DNA of 64,000 nucleotides from Halorubellus litoreus. GTDB taxonomy: Archaea > Halobacteriota > Halobacteria > Halobacteriales > Natrialbaceae. Positions 24,448-33,368 of this stretch are shown here, piece by piece. Position 1 is the stretch's first letter; each line of letters begins with the position of its first letter. Under the pieces are notes generated by a model. The model had not been told where the DNA came from. It saw only the letters and a list, made by a program, of their open reading frames with translations, and ran no database searches. The translations under genes were made by a program, and so were the position numbers. The DNA is taken from assembly GCF_037081675.1 (NCBI RefSeq), contig NZ_JAZAQL010000006.1:174233-238232 (forward strand). Direction: 5' to 3'.

Positions 24448-25146
24448 TCAGCGCGTCGCGGTCTTCCAGGTCTTCAGGTCGACGACCACTCCGTCGAGGT
24501 CCTCGGCGTCGCACTCGGTCGCCGCCCACACGAACATCGCCGCGACGTCCTCGGGCGCCCGACCGCCCGGACCGGACAGGTCGGTCTCGACCTTCCCCGG
24601 GTCGACGCACCCCGCGACGTACTCGGTGTCCGCGGCGAACTGGCGGACGACCGCCTCCGCGCCCGCCTTCGACGGCGCGTACCCGCCGAGACCCGGTTTC
24701 GCGTCCCGCGCCACCGACCCCGTCGGGAGCAGGAGGCGCGCGCCCTCGTTCAGGTGCGGGAGCGACTCCTTGAACGTCGCGAACGCCCCGCGGACGTTCG
24801 TCCGGAACGCCTCGTCGAACGCCGTGTAGGACTCCTCCGCGATCGACGTCTCGCCGGGCGACCCGTGGAACACGCCCGCGTTCGCGACCACGACGTCGAT
24901 GCCCGCCGGCCCGGTCCGCGACGCCGTCTCGACGAGTCGCTCCACGTCGAACTCGTCGCGGACGTCCGCGCGCAACCCGGTGACTTCGCCCTCGCCGACC
25001 GCCTCGAGGTCGTTCACGAGGTCGCCGACCGCCGACGCGTCCCGACCGCAGACCGCGACCGACGCACCCGCCTCGGCGAACGCCGTGGCGACCGCTCGTC
25101 CGATACCGCTCGTCGCACCCGTCACGACCGCCGTCGTCCCGTGCAT
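24448..25146 (-). CDS. Short-chain dehydrogenase/reductase
   Basis: A 232-residue Rossmann-fold oxidoreductase. The cofactor loop TGATSGIGRAV is at about 9-19, NAG at about 87-89, and the catalytic Ser-Tyr-Lys as TGS and YAPSK. Arg in CGRD after beta-2 suggests NADP preference. The substrate cannot be told. ATG 25146 is used in place of the frame start at 25152 because it directly precedes the first strand. Confidence 0.85.
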   Translation of the reverse strand: MHGTTAVVTGATSGIGRAVATAFAEAGASVAVCGRDASAVGDLVNDLEAVGEGEVTGLRADVRDEFDVERLVETASRTGPAGIDVVVANAGVFHGSPGETSIAEESYTAFDEAFRTNVRGAFATFKESLPHLNEGARLLLPTGSVARDAKPGLGGYAPSKAGAEAVVRQFAADTEYVAGCVDPGKVETDLSGPGGRAPEDVAAMFVWAATECDAEDLDGVVVDLKTWKTATR

Positions 25147-25326
25147 ACCCACACGTACGAGTAGGGTCGATAGGAAAGCACCGGTCGCGGCACGCGCTCG
25201 GCGACGACCCCTGCCTCGACGCCCGCACGCGGACGATTATCGGCGGGTGAACGCGCGACCACGCCACGGTCCTGGCTTGCGAAATCATGCCACGGAGATT
25301 TACCAATATGTATCCAATTGATATTC

Positions 25327-26505
25327 GTGTCAGGGGGGAGGCTGGCGGACAGCGGGCGGTACGGCGTCGCCGCGCTCGGGCTCGTCGGGCTCGCCGCCGT
25401 CGTCGCACACGCGATCGCCAGCACCGCCCCTCTCGCTCGCGTCGCCGCGGACCTCGTCGGGTCGACGCTCGTCGTCTCCGTCCTCGCGTTCCTCGGGCTC
25501 GCCGCGTTCGGCGTCCACCTCGCCCGGACGGAGACGCCGACGCACTGTCGTCGCGTCGCCGCCGCCGGCGTCGCCACCGCCGCCAGCTACCTCGTCCTCG
25601 TCGGCGCGTTCTACGCCGGCATCGGCCAGCCGTTCGGCGGCGTCGCGGACGCGTTCGCCGTCGGCTACGGCATCGCCGCCATCGGCGCCTGGTTCGGGGT
25701 CGTCCCCACGCACTTCTACCTCCGGCAGCGCCGACAGACCGAACGTCTCCGCGACCTCAACGCCGAACTCAGGGAGACCAACGCCGAACTCCGCGAGCAG
25801 AACGAGCGCCTCGACGAGTTCGCGAGCATCCTCAGTCACGACCTCCGGAACCCACTCGCGGTCGCGGGCGGTTACGTCGAACTCGCCGCCGAGACCGGGA
25901 ACCTCGACCACCTCGACGAGGTCAAGACGTGTCACGCCCGCATCGAGACGCTCATCGACCAGGTGCTCGCACTCGCTCGCATGGAACGCGACCCCGACGC
26001 CGTCACCGAACTCGACGTCGCCGGCGTCGCCACCGACGCGCTCGCGACCGTCGACACCGACGACGGCGAGGTCGTCGTCGACGTCGACTGCACCGTCCAC
26101 GCGGAACGCAGCGCCCTCCGGCAGGTGTTCGAGAACTGCTATCGGAACGCCGCCGAGCACGCAGGCCCCGACCCGACCATCCGCGTCACCTGCCTCGACG
26201 ACGACGAGGGATTCGCCATCGAGGACGACGGCCCCGGCATCCCCGAGGGCGAACGAGACGTCGTGTTCGACCGCGGGTACTCGAACGACGACGGCACCGG
26301 CCTCGGGCTCTCCATCGTCGCCGAGGTCGCGGAGACGTACGACTGGACCGTCGACGTCGTCGACGGCGCGGACGGCGGCGCGCGCTTCGAGTTCCGGACG
26401 ACGATCGCCCCGGCGGACGTGGGCGACCCCGACCGACGGGAGTCGGCCGACCCGGACTCGGTCGACGAGGACGACGCCACGCCACGGGCCGCCTCCGGGA
26501 TCTGA
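25327..26505 (+). CDS. Membrane sensor histidine kinase
   Basis: A 392-residue protein with about four to five N-terminal membrane helices (to about residue 135), a coiled-coil linker (RDLNAELRETNAELREQNERL), a HisKA-type box SHDLRNPLAVAGGY with the phospho-His, and an HATPase domain (N box NCYRNAAEHA, G1 EDDGPGIP, G2 GTGLGLSIV). The acidic tail is disordered. There is no ATG; GTG 25327 follows a TTTACC element at about 30 nt, TTG 25318 is an alternative. The partner regulator is unknown. Confidence 0.88.
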   Translation: MSGGRLADSGRYGVAALGLVGLAAVVAHAIASTAPLARVAADLVGSTLVVSVLAFLGLAAFGVHLARTETPTHCRRVAAAGVATAASYLVLVGAFYAGIGQPFGGVADAFAVGYGIAAIGAWFGVVPTHFYLRQRRQTERLRDLNAELRETNAELREQNERLDEFASILSHDLRNPLAVAGGYVELAAETGNLDHLDEVKTCHARIETLIDQVLALARMERDPDAVTELDVAGVATDALATVDTDDGEVVVDVDCTVHAERSALRQVFENCYRNAAEHAGPDPTIRVTCLDDDEGFAIEDDGPGIPEGERDVVFDRGYSNDDGTGLGLSIVAEVAETYDWTVDVVDGADGGARFEFRTTIAPADVGDPDRRESADPDSVDEDDATPRAASGI

Positions 26506-26627
26506 CGTCGCGTCGTCCCGTCAGCAGGCGCCATCCCCCGGCAGTACCTACCGCGTGGTGCGCCCATCCAGTGCCCGCCGCCCCATCGCGTGCTCGCGGT
26601 TCGCACACCTACCGAGTCGTGGCCGCT

Positions 26628-26634
26628 GTTTAAG
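26628..26634 (+). promoter_or_regulatory. Promoter of crtD-lyeJ-cruF operon
   Basis: GTTTAAG is centred about 28 nt before ATG 26659, giving a leaderless transcript of the carotenoid operon. Confidence 0.6.
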
Positions 26635-26658
26635 GTCGTCTCGCTACTACGTGCAGTC

Positions 26659-28164
26659 ATGAACGGACTCTCCGGAACCTCGGTCCTCGTCGTCGGCGGC
26701 GGGTTCGGCGGCCTATCGACTGCCTGTTACCTCGCCGACGCCGGTGCGGACGTCACCGTCGTCGAGAAGAACGACGGCCTCGGCGGCCGTGCGTCGGTCC
26801 TCGAACGCGACGGTTTCCGGTTCGACATGGGGCCGTCGTGGTACCTGATGCCGGACGTCTTCGAGCGGTTCTTCGGGCACTTCGACCGCACGCCCACGGA
26901 CTACTACGCGCTCGAGCACCTCGACCCGCACTACCGCATCTTCTTCAAGGACGGCGACCGCGTCGACATCACGCCCGACCTGGAACGTTCGAAGGAGGTC
27001 TTCGAGTCCTACGAGGCGGGCGCTGGCGAGGCGCTCGAACGGTACCTCGAGCAGAGCGAGGAGAACTACAACGTGGGGATGGAGCACTTCGTGTACGAGG
27101 ACCGCGCGACCGTGCGGGACTTCCTCGACCCGGCCGTCGCGAAGCAAGCGCGCGGGCTGACGATGCTCGGGTCGATGCAGGACCACGTCGAGAAGTACTT
27201 CGAGCACCCGAAGCTCCAGCAGATCATGCAGTACACGCTCGTGTTCCTCGGCGGGTCCCCGAACAACACGCCGGCGCTCTACAACCTGATGAGTCACGTC
27301 GACTTCAACCTCGGCGTCTGGTATCCCGAGAACGGCCTCGGCGGCGTCGTCGACGGCATGGCGAGCCTGGGCGAGGAACTCGGCGTGGAGTACGTCACGG
27401 GCACGCCCGTCACGGAGATCATGGGTCGCCGCGGCGGGTTCAAGGTGACGACCGCGGGTTCAGAAACGTTCTTCCCGGACGTCGTCGTGAGCGACGCGGA
27501 CTACGCGCACACCGAACTCGAGCTGCTCGACGAGGGGAAGCGTCACTACGACGCGGACTACTGGGAGTCGCGGACGTACGCGCCGTCGGCGTTCCTGATG
27601 TACATGGGCGTCGAGGGGGACGTGGAGGAGCTCGCGCATCACACGCTCGTGCTCCCGACCGACTGGGAGCAGCACTTCGACGAGATATTCGAGAACCCGG
27701 CGTGGCCGGATAATCCGGCGTACTACCTCTGCGTGCCCAGCGAGACCGACGACTCGGTTGCGCCCGAGGGCCACTCGAACCTGTTCGTGCTCGTCCCAAT
27801 CGCACCGGGGCTCGACGATACCGAGGAGACCCGCGAGCAGTACCGCGAGCTCGTGCTCGACGACATCGCCGAGCACACCGGCACGGACCTCCGGGACCGC
27901 ATGGTCGTCGAGGAGACGTTCACGGTGAGCGACTTCGCGGAGCGCTACAACGCCTACGAGGGGTCGGCGCTCGGGCTCGCGCACACCCTCAAGCAGACCG
28001 CGCTCTTCCGGCCGTCCCGTCGCTCGGAGTCCGTCGACGGCCTCTACTACACGGGCGGGTACACGACGCCGGGTATCGGCGTCCCGATGTGCCTCATCAG
28101 CGGTGAACTGACCGCGGACGCCGTCCGCGAGGACGCCGGTCTCGAGCACGCCCATCAGGGATGA
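26659..28164 (+). CDS. crtD: Carotenoid 3,4-desaturase / phytoene desaturase-type enzyme
   Basis: A 501-residue FAD enzyme. The dinucleotide motif VLVVGGGFGGLSTACYLADA is at about 8-27 with VVEKNDGLGGRASV after it, and the C-terminal YYTGGYTTPGIGVPM signature is present. The order crtD-lyeJ-cruF equals the bacterioruberin operon described in Haloarcula japonica, where CrtD is the 3,4-desaturase acting after lycopene elongation. A role as the general phytoene desaturase CrtI cannot be excluded. It overlaps lyeJ by 4 nt. Confidence 0.88.
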   Translation: MNGLSGTSVLVVGGGFGGLSTACYLADAGADVTVVEKNDGLGGRASVLERDGFRFDMGPSWYLMPDVFERFFGHFDRTPTDYYALEHLDPHYRIFFKDGDRVDITPDLERSKEVFESYEAGAGEALERYLEQSEENYNVGMEHFVYEDRATVRDFLDPAVAKQARGLTMLGSMQDHVEKYFEHPKLQQIMQYTLVFLGGSPNNTPALYNLMSHVDFNLGVWYPENGLGGVVDGMASLGEELGVEYVTGTPVTEIMGRRGGFKVTTAGSETFFPDVVVSDADYAHTELELLDEGKRHYDADYWESRTYAPSAFLMYMGVEGDVEELAHHTLVLPTDWEQHFDEIFENPAWPDNPAYYLCVPSETDDSVAPEGHSNLFVLVPIAPGLDDTEETREQYRELVLDDIAEHTGTDLRDRMVVEETFTVSDFAERYNAYEGSALGLAHTLKQTALFRPSRRSESVDGLYYTGGYTTPGIGVPMCLISGELTADAVREDAGLEHAHQG

Positions 28165-29039
28165 CCGCCGGGGAGACCAGAGAGTCGACGACGACCGCGG
28201 TCTTCGAGGGCGTCGCGTACCTCCTGACGCTCTCGCGGCCGCGGTTCTGGTTCTACCTCGCCGGCCCGGTCGTCGTCGGCGTCGCGTACGGCGCGCGCTC
28301 GATCCCGGAGTTGTTCGCGCCGGTCGCCATCGCGCTGTTCGCGTACTTCCTCGTGCCCGCGAACGTCTACCTGTACGGTATCAACGACGTCTTCGACCGG
28401 GACGCCGACGCCGAGAATCCGAAGAAGGAGGGCCGCGAGGCGCGGTTCTCGGGGGACGCGTGGGTGGTCGCGGTCGTCGCCGTCTCCGGGCTGGCGCTCG
28501 TCCCGGTGGCGGCGCTCGCGCCCGCGCTGGCGTGGCCGTACCTCGCCGCGTACGCCGTGCTCGCGACCGAGTACTCCGCCCCGCCGCTGCGGTTCAAGAC
28601 GACGCCGTTCCTGGATTCGCTCTCGAACGGCCTGTACGTCCTCCCGGGCGCGGCCGCGTACGCCGCCGTCCTCGGCGAACACCCGCCGGTCCTGGCGCTC
28701 GCCGGCGCGTGGCTGTGGACGATGGCGATGCACACCTTCTCGGCGATTCCCGACATCGAACCGGACCGCGCGGCGGGAATCGACACGACCGCGACCCACC
28801 TGGGGGAATCCCGGACGTACGCGTACTGCTTCGCGGTGTGGACCGCCGCCGCGGGCGCGTTCGCCGCCGTCGACTACCGCCTCGGCGTCGCCCTCGCGGT
28901 CTACCCCGTGTTCGTCGCGTGGGTGGCGCGGTCGTCGGTCGCGGTCGACCGCGCGTACTGGTGGTTCCCGTACCTGAACACGCTCGTTGGAATGGTCCTG
29001 ACGCTGGGCGCCCTCTGGAGGCTCACGAATGGCGTCTGA
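28161..29039 (+). CDS. lyeJ: Lycopene elongase/hydratase (UbiA prenyltransferase)
   Basis: A 292-residue UbiA-type membrane protein with about eight helices. The two aspartate motifs for the prenyl diphosphate are NDVFDRDAD at about 75-83 and DIEPDRAAG at about 196-204. In bacterioruberin synthesis LyeJ adds C5 units to the lycopene ends and hydrates them. It is coupled by ATGA to crtD and overlaps cruF by 11 nt. Confidence 0.9.
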   Translation: MTAGETRESTTTAVFEGVAYLLTLSRPRFWFYLAGPVVVGVAYGARSIPELFAPVAIALFAYFLVPANVYLYGINDVFDRDADAENPKKEGREARFSGDAWVVAVVAVSGLALVPVAALAPALAWPYLAAYAVLATEYSAPPLRFKTTPFLDSLSNGLYVLPGAAAYAAVLGEHPPVLALAGAWLWTMAMHTFSAIPDIEPDRAAGIDTTATHLGESRTYAYCFAVWTAAAGAFAAVDYRLGVALAVYPVFVAWVARSSVAVDRAYWWFPYLNTLVGMVLTLGALWRLTNGV

Positions 29040-29961
29040 GGACACACCGACTGCAGACCAACAGGAGTCGCGGTCGCTCGCCGACGCGACGCGCACGCCG
29101 TCGGGCCGCGAGCAGGTGCAGGCGCGTCTCGACGAGCTCGTCCGCGAGCACCGATTCACCATCGCGGTCGTCTTCCCGCTCGTCGGCGCCGTCTCACTCG
29201 TCGCGAGCGCCGAAGGCTGGTACCCCGACCCGCTCTCCTTCCTCGCGTACAACCCCTTCTTCGTGCTGTTCGGCGTGCTCGTGATGCGTCTTCCACTCAT
29301 CGCGGGCGTCGGCCCCCTCATCGACCGGAAGGCCGGCGTTGCGCTCGCACTCCTCACCGTCTACGCGTACGGCATCGAGTATATCGGGACGACCACGGGC
29401 TGGCCGTACGGCGCGTTCGAGTACACCGTCCCGCTCGGGCCGATGCTCGCCGGCGTCATCCCCGTCGCCCTCCCCGTGTTCTTCTTCCCGCTCGTCCTGA
29501 ACGCGTACCTCCTCACACTCTTACTGCTCGGCGACCGCGCCGACTCGACGCCCGTTCGGCTCGCCGCAACCGTCGCCGCCGTCCTCGCGACCGACCTCGT
29601 CCTCGACCCCGGCGCCGTCGCCGTCGAGTTCTGGGCGTACGAGTGCGCCGCCACCGCCTCCTGCGGGTACTACGGCGTCCCGTGGTCGAACTACGGCGGC
29701 TGGGTGCTCTCCGCGACCGTCGCCGTCCTCGCGTTCGACCAGGGCCTCGACCGCACCGGCCTCAAGGAACGACTACGGGACTGCGAGTTCATGCTCGACG
29801 ACCTCGTCTCGTTCGTCCTCCTCTGGGGCGGCATCAACGCCCTCTACGGGAACTGGATTCCCGTCGCCATCGCCGCCGCACTCGGCGTCGGCTTACTGAC
29901 GACAGACCGGTTCGACTTCGCCGTCGGCGACAGCGCACTCGTCCGCGCCGTCCGCCGCTGA
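29029..29961 (+). CDS. cruF: Bisanhydrobacterioruberin hydratase CruF
   Basis: A 310-residue membrane protein (DUF422/CruF family) with about seven helices, preceded by a polar N-terminus of about 40 residues. Conserved stretches include YGIEYIGTTTGWPYGAFEY and the WSNYGGWVL region. CruF adds water to the terminal double bonds in the last step to bacterioruberin. The assignment rests on family plus position after crtD and lyeJ. Confidence 0.88.
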   Translation: MASEDTPTADQQESRSLADATRTPSGREQVQARLDELVREHRFTIAVVFPLVGAVSLVASAEGWYPDPLSFLAYNPFFVLFGVLVMRLPLIAGVGPLIDRKAGVALALLTVYAYGIEYIGTTTGWPYGAFEYTVPLGPMLAGVIPVALPVFFFPLVLNAYLLTLLLLGDRADSTPVRLAATVAAVLATDLVLDPGAVAVEFWAYECAATASCGYYGVPWSNYGGWVLSATVAVLAFDQGLDRTGLKERLRDCEFMLDDLVSFVLLWGGINALYGNWIPVAIAAALGVGLLTTDRFDFAVGDSALVRAVRR

Positions 29962-30020
29962 ATGGACGACTCGGGGGCAATCCGAGGACTCATTCGGCCA
30001 CCACGCGTTGGTGGTCGAAC

Positions 30021-30491
30021 ATGGTCGACGTTCGCGCCGCGACGGCCGACGACCTGGCGACCGTCGCCGAGATCAAGACGCGAGCTCTCCGCGAAGACGC
30101 GTCGGATCAGTACGACGCAACCCAGCTCGATGCCATCGCACCGACACCCCCGGACCCCGACGCGTATCGGTCGATACTCGAACGACAGGAGTTCACCCTC
30201 GTCGTCGCCGAAACCGCCAACGACGTCCGTGGGTTCGGCTGCCTGCACGCTGACGACGGACAGATTCACGCCGTCTTCGTCTCGCCGGCAGCGATGGGCG
30301 AAGACGTCGGTACCACCCTCCTCGAAGCCCTCGAACGGCGTGCCGCCGCCGCCGGCCGAGACGACCTCTGGTTGCACTCGACACTGAACGCACGCGGGTT
30401 CTACGCTCGACACGGGTACGCAACCGGCGAACGGACCACGGTCGGAGCGGACCCCGAGATTCCAGTCGTCCGGATGCACAAGGAGATATAG
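30021..30491 (+). CDS. GNAT-family N-acetyltransferase
   Basis: A 156-residue GNAT fold: N-terminal VDVRAATADDLATVAEI, central strand IHAVFVSPAAMGEDVGTTLL as a relaxed acetyl-CoA loop, and C-terminal ARGFYARHGYATG. The substrate is unknown. It sits between cruF and the oppositely oriented crtB. ATG 30021 starts exactly at the typical first strand; no clear promoter, and it may be read from the cruF transcript. Confidence 0.85.
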   Translation: MVDVRAATADDLATVAEIKTRALREDASDQYDATQLDAIAPTPPDPDAYRSILERQEFTLVVAETANDVRGFGCLHADDGQIHAVFVSPAAMGEDVGTTLLEALERRAAAAGRDDLWLHSTLNARGFYARHGYATGERTTVGADPEIPVVRMHKEI

Positions 30492-30515
30492 ACCGGCGAG
30501 TGGGCGTCTGTGACG

Positions 30516-31526
30516 CTACCAGGACGGCAGCCAGCCGCGGACGCGGCCGAGCGCGCCGCGACCGCCGTCGCGGTCGTCGCCGTGGTGCTCGCCCTCGTGG
30601 TGTTCGTCTGCGGGCTCGTCGCCGTACGGCACCGCGGACACCCGCCGGAACACGGCCTCGGGGTCCTTGTTCCACTGCCAGTGCCAGCGCGTGCGGACGA
30701 GGCACGCGAGCTTCCGCCAGAGCGGGAGGTCGACGTCGACGGTGACGGTGTCGTAGTCGCGCTTGCGGACGACGCGGTGGTGTTCGGCGTACAGGACCGC
30801 CGCCAGGAGGACCGCGAGCTGGCAGTCCTCGGGCAGATACCGGATGCCGGCGACGCCCTCGCGGTACAGCGAATCGGCGCGCGCCGTCTCCTCGGCGATC
30901 GCGTCCCTGACCTCCGGCGTGAACTCGAGGCGTTTGACGTCCTCGACGTCCGCGCCGTGGCGCTCCAGGGTCTCCTCGGGGAGGTACACGCGGTCGCGGT
31001 CCACGACGTCCTCGTGGACGTCCCGGACGAAGTTCGAGAGCTGGAACGCCTCACCGAGCTTGATGGCGTGCGGTAAGGCCTGCTCGTACGCCTCGTCGTC
31101 GAGATGCATGATGTCCGTCATCATCACACCGACTGCGGCCGCCGACCCACGCATGTAGTCCTCGAGGTCGTCGTAGGTCTCGTAGCGGTCCGTATCGATG
31201 TCCGACGCCATCGCGTCCAGGAACTCGTTCACCCACTCGTCGTCGATGCCGTACGTCTCGCAGAGTTCCGCGAACGCCTCCAGTACGGGGTCGTCGGCGG
31301 GTTCCTCGCCGAGCGCTTGCGCGCGGAGTTCCGCGAGGCGACGCGCTTGCTCCTCGCGAGAGCGCCCGTCCGGGTCGTCGACGACCTCGTCCGCGATGCG
31401 GAAGAACCCGTAGAGGACGTACGTCGGGTGCCTGATGCGTTCGGGGAGCAATCGCGTCGCGATATGGAAGGTCTTCCCCGTCTCTCGCTGGATGGCTTTC
31501 CCTTCCTTGACGTGTTCGTCGTGCAT
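30516..31526 (-). CDS. crtB: Phytoene synthase
   Basis: A 336-residue enzyme that condenses two geranylgeranyl diphosphates to phytoene, the first carotenoid step. The two Asp-rich motifs are DEVVDDPD at 46-53 and DVHEDVVDRD at 169-178, followed by RVYLPEETL. The C-terminus is extended by a His/Gly-rich tail. It faces the crtD operon, so the cluster holds the entry and the late steps of bacterioruberin synthesis. ATG 31526. Confidence 0.94.
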   Translation of the reverse strand: MHDEHVKEGKAIQRETGKTFHIATRLLPERIRHPTYVLYGFFRIADEVVDDPDGRSREEQARRLAELRAQALGEEPADDPVLEAFAELCETYGIDDEWVNEFLDAMASDIDTDRYETYDDLEDYMRGSAAAVGVMMTDIMHLDDEAYEQALPHAIKLGEAFQLSNFVRDVHEDVVDRDRVYLPEETLERHGADVEDVKRLEFTPEVRDAIAEETARADSLYREGVAGIRYLPEDCQLAVLLAAVLYAEHHRVVRKRDYDTVTVDVDLPLWRKLACLVRTRWHWQWNKDPEAVFRRVSAVPYGDEPADEHHEGEHHGDDRDGGRGALGRVRGWLPSW

Positions 31527-31690
31527 CGTGTGTTCTCCGGCGAGGACCCCGCGCAGGTGGTGTCTCTCCGTATAGGGATTAGCGTGCTATCCGGAAATAA
31601 CTGACTTACACAACAGGTTAGGAGGACCCCGAAAACGGACTGAACGTTCCTTCCAACAGACACGTCGTCCGTCGGCACCGAACGCGCTCC

Positions 31691-32512
31691 TCACGCGTCC
31701 TCGGCGACGCGAGCGGCCTCGTGGACGAACGCACGCAGGAGTTTCGCGCCGAGGACGGCCGCCTGGCCGTCGTCGCGGTCGTTCACCTCGACGACGTCGA
31801 ACCCCGCAACCTGTCCGGTCGCCGCGACCGCACGCACCACGTCCCGGCACTCGCGGCTCGTCAACCCGAACGGCTCCGGCGTCCCCGTCCCCGGCGCGAA
31901 CGCCGGGTCCGCCGCGTCGACGTCCACCGACAGGTACACCGACGCGTCCGCGTCGAACGACGGCTCCCACGCCGGAACCGCCTCCGGCGGGACGACCTCG
32001 ACGTCGCCCTCGCTCGCGCGCTCGTACTCCGCCTCGCTCCCCGCACGCGCCCCGAGCACGACCGCGCGGTCCGCGACGTCGAGCGCGTGCCGCGTCACCG
32101 TCGCGTGACTCAGTTCGTTCCCGTCGAAGTCCTCCTTCAGGTCCAGATGCGCGTCCAGGCACACGAACACGTCCGGGTCGACCGCGCGAACGCCCGCGAC
32201 CGAGACGGTGTGCTCGCCACCGACGACGAGCGGGACCGCATCCGCCCACACGACGTCGGTACACACGCCTTCGAGGTACTCGAGGTACTCGCCGGCGTCG
32301 TCCCACGCGCGAACGTCGCCGTGGTCGGCGACGCTACAATCGGAGAAGTGCGTGCCGGTCGCGTGGTCGTAATCGTCGAACCCGCGCGCGTACCGGCGGA
32401 CGCGGTCCGGACCGAATCGCGTCCCGGGCTGGAAGGACGTCGACGCGTCCAGTGGCGCGCCGACGACGACGAACGCCGCGTCCTCGCGGTCGACGCCCGC
32501 ACCCGGGAACAT
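31691..32512 (-). CDS. speB: Agmatinase / ureohydrolase
   Basis: A 273-residue enzyme that hydrolyses agmatine to putrescine and urea with two Mn2+ ions. The metal ligands are in VVGGEHTVSVAG, CLDAHLDLKED and SVDVDAADPAFAPGTG. It starts 13 nt after aIF5A, so both are one operon. Established work shows haloarchaeal hypusination involves agmatine-type precursors, which gives the pairing a rationale. The stop is close to an AT-richer gap before crtB. Confidence 0.9.
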   Translation of the reverse strand: MFPGAGVDREDAAFVVVGAPLDASTSFQPGTRFGPDRVRRYARGFDDYDHATGTHFSDCSVADHGDVRAWDDAGEYLEYLEGVCTDVVWADAVPLVVGGEHTVSVAGVRAVDPDVFVCLDAHLDLKEDFDGNELSHATVTRHALDVADRAVVLGARAGSEAEYERASEGDVEVVPPEAVPAWEPSFDADASVYLSVDVDAADPAFAPGTGTPEPFGLTSRECRDVVRAVAATGQVAGFDVVEVNDRDDGQAAVLGAKLLRAFVHEAARVAEDA

Positions 32513-32525
32513 CCTCGACCCGCCC

Positions 32526-32903
32526 TCAGAGGATCTTCCGCTGGCCTTCGAACTCGAGGAACTCGATCTCGTCGTCGGGGTCGAGTTCCTGCTCCTCGGG
32601 GACCTTCATCGAGAACGTGTCGTACGTCTCCAGGTCCATGACCTGCACGACCGTCGCGGACTCCACGGAGACGACCTGGCCCTGTTTCCGTTCGATGATC
32701 GGGACCCAGCACTTCTGGTCGACCGGCTGACTCATCGAGCGCTTCTTCCCGTCGAAGACGCCGACGGCTTCGACGCGCGCCTTCGCGCTGCCGTGCTTCC
32801 CGGGCTTTGCGGTCGAGTACGCGTTGATCTTACAGGGAGCGTCGTCCAGCATGACGTACGAGCCCTCCTGAAGGTCGCGAACTTCCTGCTGCTGCGTAGC
32901 CAT
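32526..32903 (-). CDS. eif5a: Translation factor aIF5A
   Basis: A 125-residue archaeal IF5A, which helps ribosomes past poor peptide-bond substrates. The N-terminal SH3-like domain carries the hypusination loop KPGKHGSAK with the modified lysine at position 36; the C-terminal OB fold follows. Full length. ATG 32903 is 28 nt from a TTTATAG element, so leaderless. First gene of the aIF5A-speB operon. Confidence 0.96.
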   Translation of the reverse strand: MATQQQEVRDLQEGSYVMLDDAPCKINAYSTAKPGKHGSAKARVEAVGVFDGKKRSMSQPVDQKCWVPIIERKQGQVVSVESATVVQVMDLETYDTFSMKVPEEQELDPDDEIEFLEFEGQRKIL

Positions 32904-32926
32904 GCACGGCCGTTCTTCCCACGTGG

Positions 32927-32935
32927 CTATAAACG
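32927..32935 (-). promoter_or_regulatory. aIF5A-speB promoter
   Basis: Read on the minus strand, CGTTTATAG is a strong TATA centred about 28 nt before ATG 32903. Confidence 0.65.
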
Positions 32936-33064
32936 GTTTGGAACGCTACGACGCCCACTGCGAGTCCGTTCGCCGACGCGGGAATCCCCTGGCGGCCTGC
33001 CAGCAGGCGTCAAGTGGGAGATATATCGGTGGGCGGTGTCGTGACTCGCATTGACACCACCACG

Positions 33065-33349
33065 ATGCACACGACGGACGGCCTCGACCGAGCGGTCGCG
33101 AAGATCTACTACGACGACGACCAGCCCGTGCAGGTCGACGCCGCGTTCATCATCGAGGACTGGCCGTGGGTCGTCGGGTTCGACCAGGTCGGCACCGACG
33201 ACCACGACTACGTCTCCATCCCGAGCGAGCGCGTCGTCGGCGTCATGAGCCCCCAGTATACGCAGTTCTCGCAGAACGGCCGGCGCGTCACCGCGTACGG
33301 CATCGACGACCGAGAGGTCGAGGAGTACGCCGCGTTCCTCCCGCTGTAG
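33065..33349 (+). CDS. Conserved hypothetical protein (94 aa)
   Basis: A 94-residue protein beginning MHTTDGLDRAVAKIYYDDD, with a conserved-looking core (AAFIIEDWPWVVGFDQ, then SIPSERVVGVMSPQY). No membrane segments or metal motifs. AGATATATC at 33018-33026 is a strong TATA. ATG 33065 leaves a short leader; GTG 33041 is possible but would lie upstream of the expected transcription start. Function unknown. Confidence 0.65.
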   Translation: MHTTDGLDRAVAKIYYDDDQPVQVDAAFIIEDWPWVVGFDQVGTDDHDYVSIPSERVVGVMSPQYTQFSQNGRRVTAYGIDDREVEEYAAFLPL

Positions 33350-33368
33350 ACGCGACCCGAGTGGCGTT

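Noticed and set aside
32975..33010. Another copy of the TGGC hairpin family
   Set aside because: A CTGGCGG-type hairpin occurs before 33065, but arms and flanks do not match the arrays.
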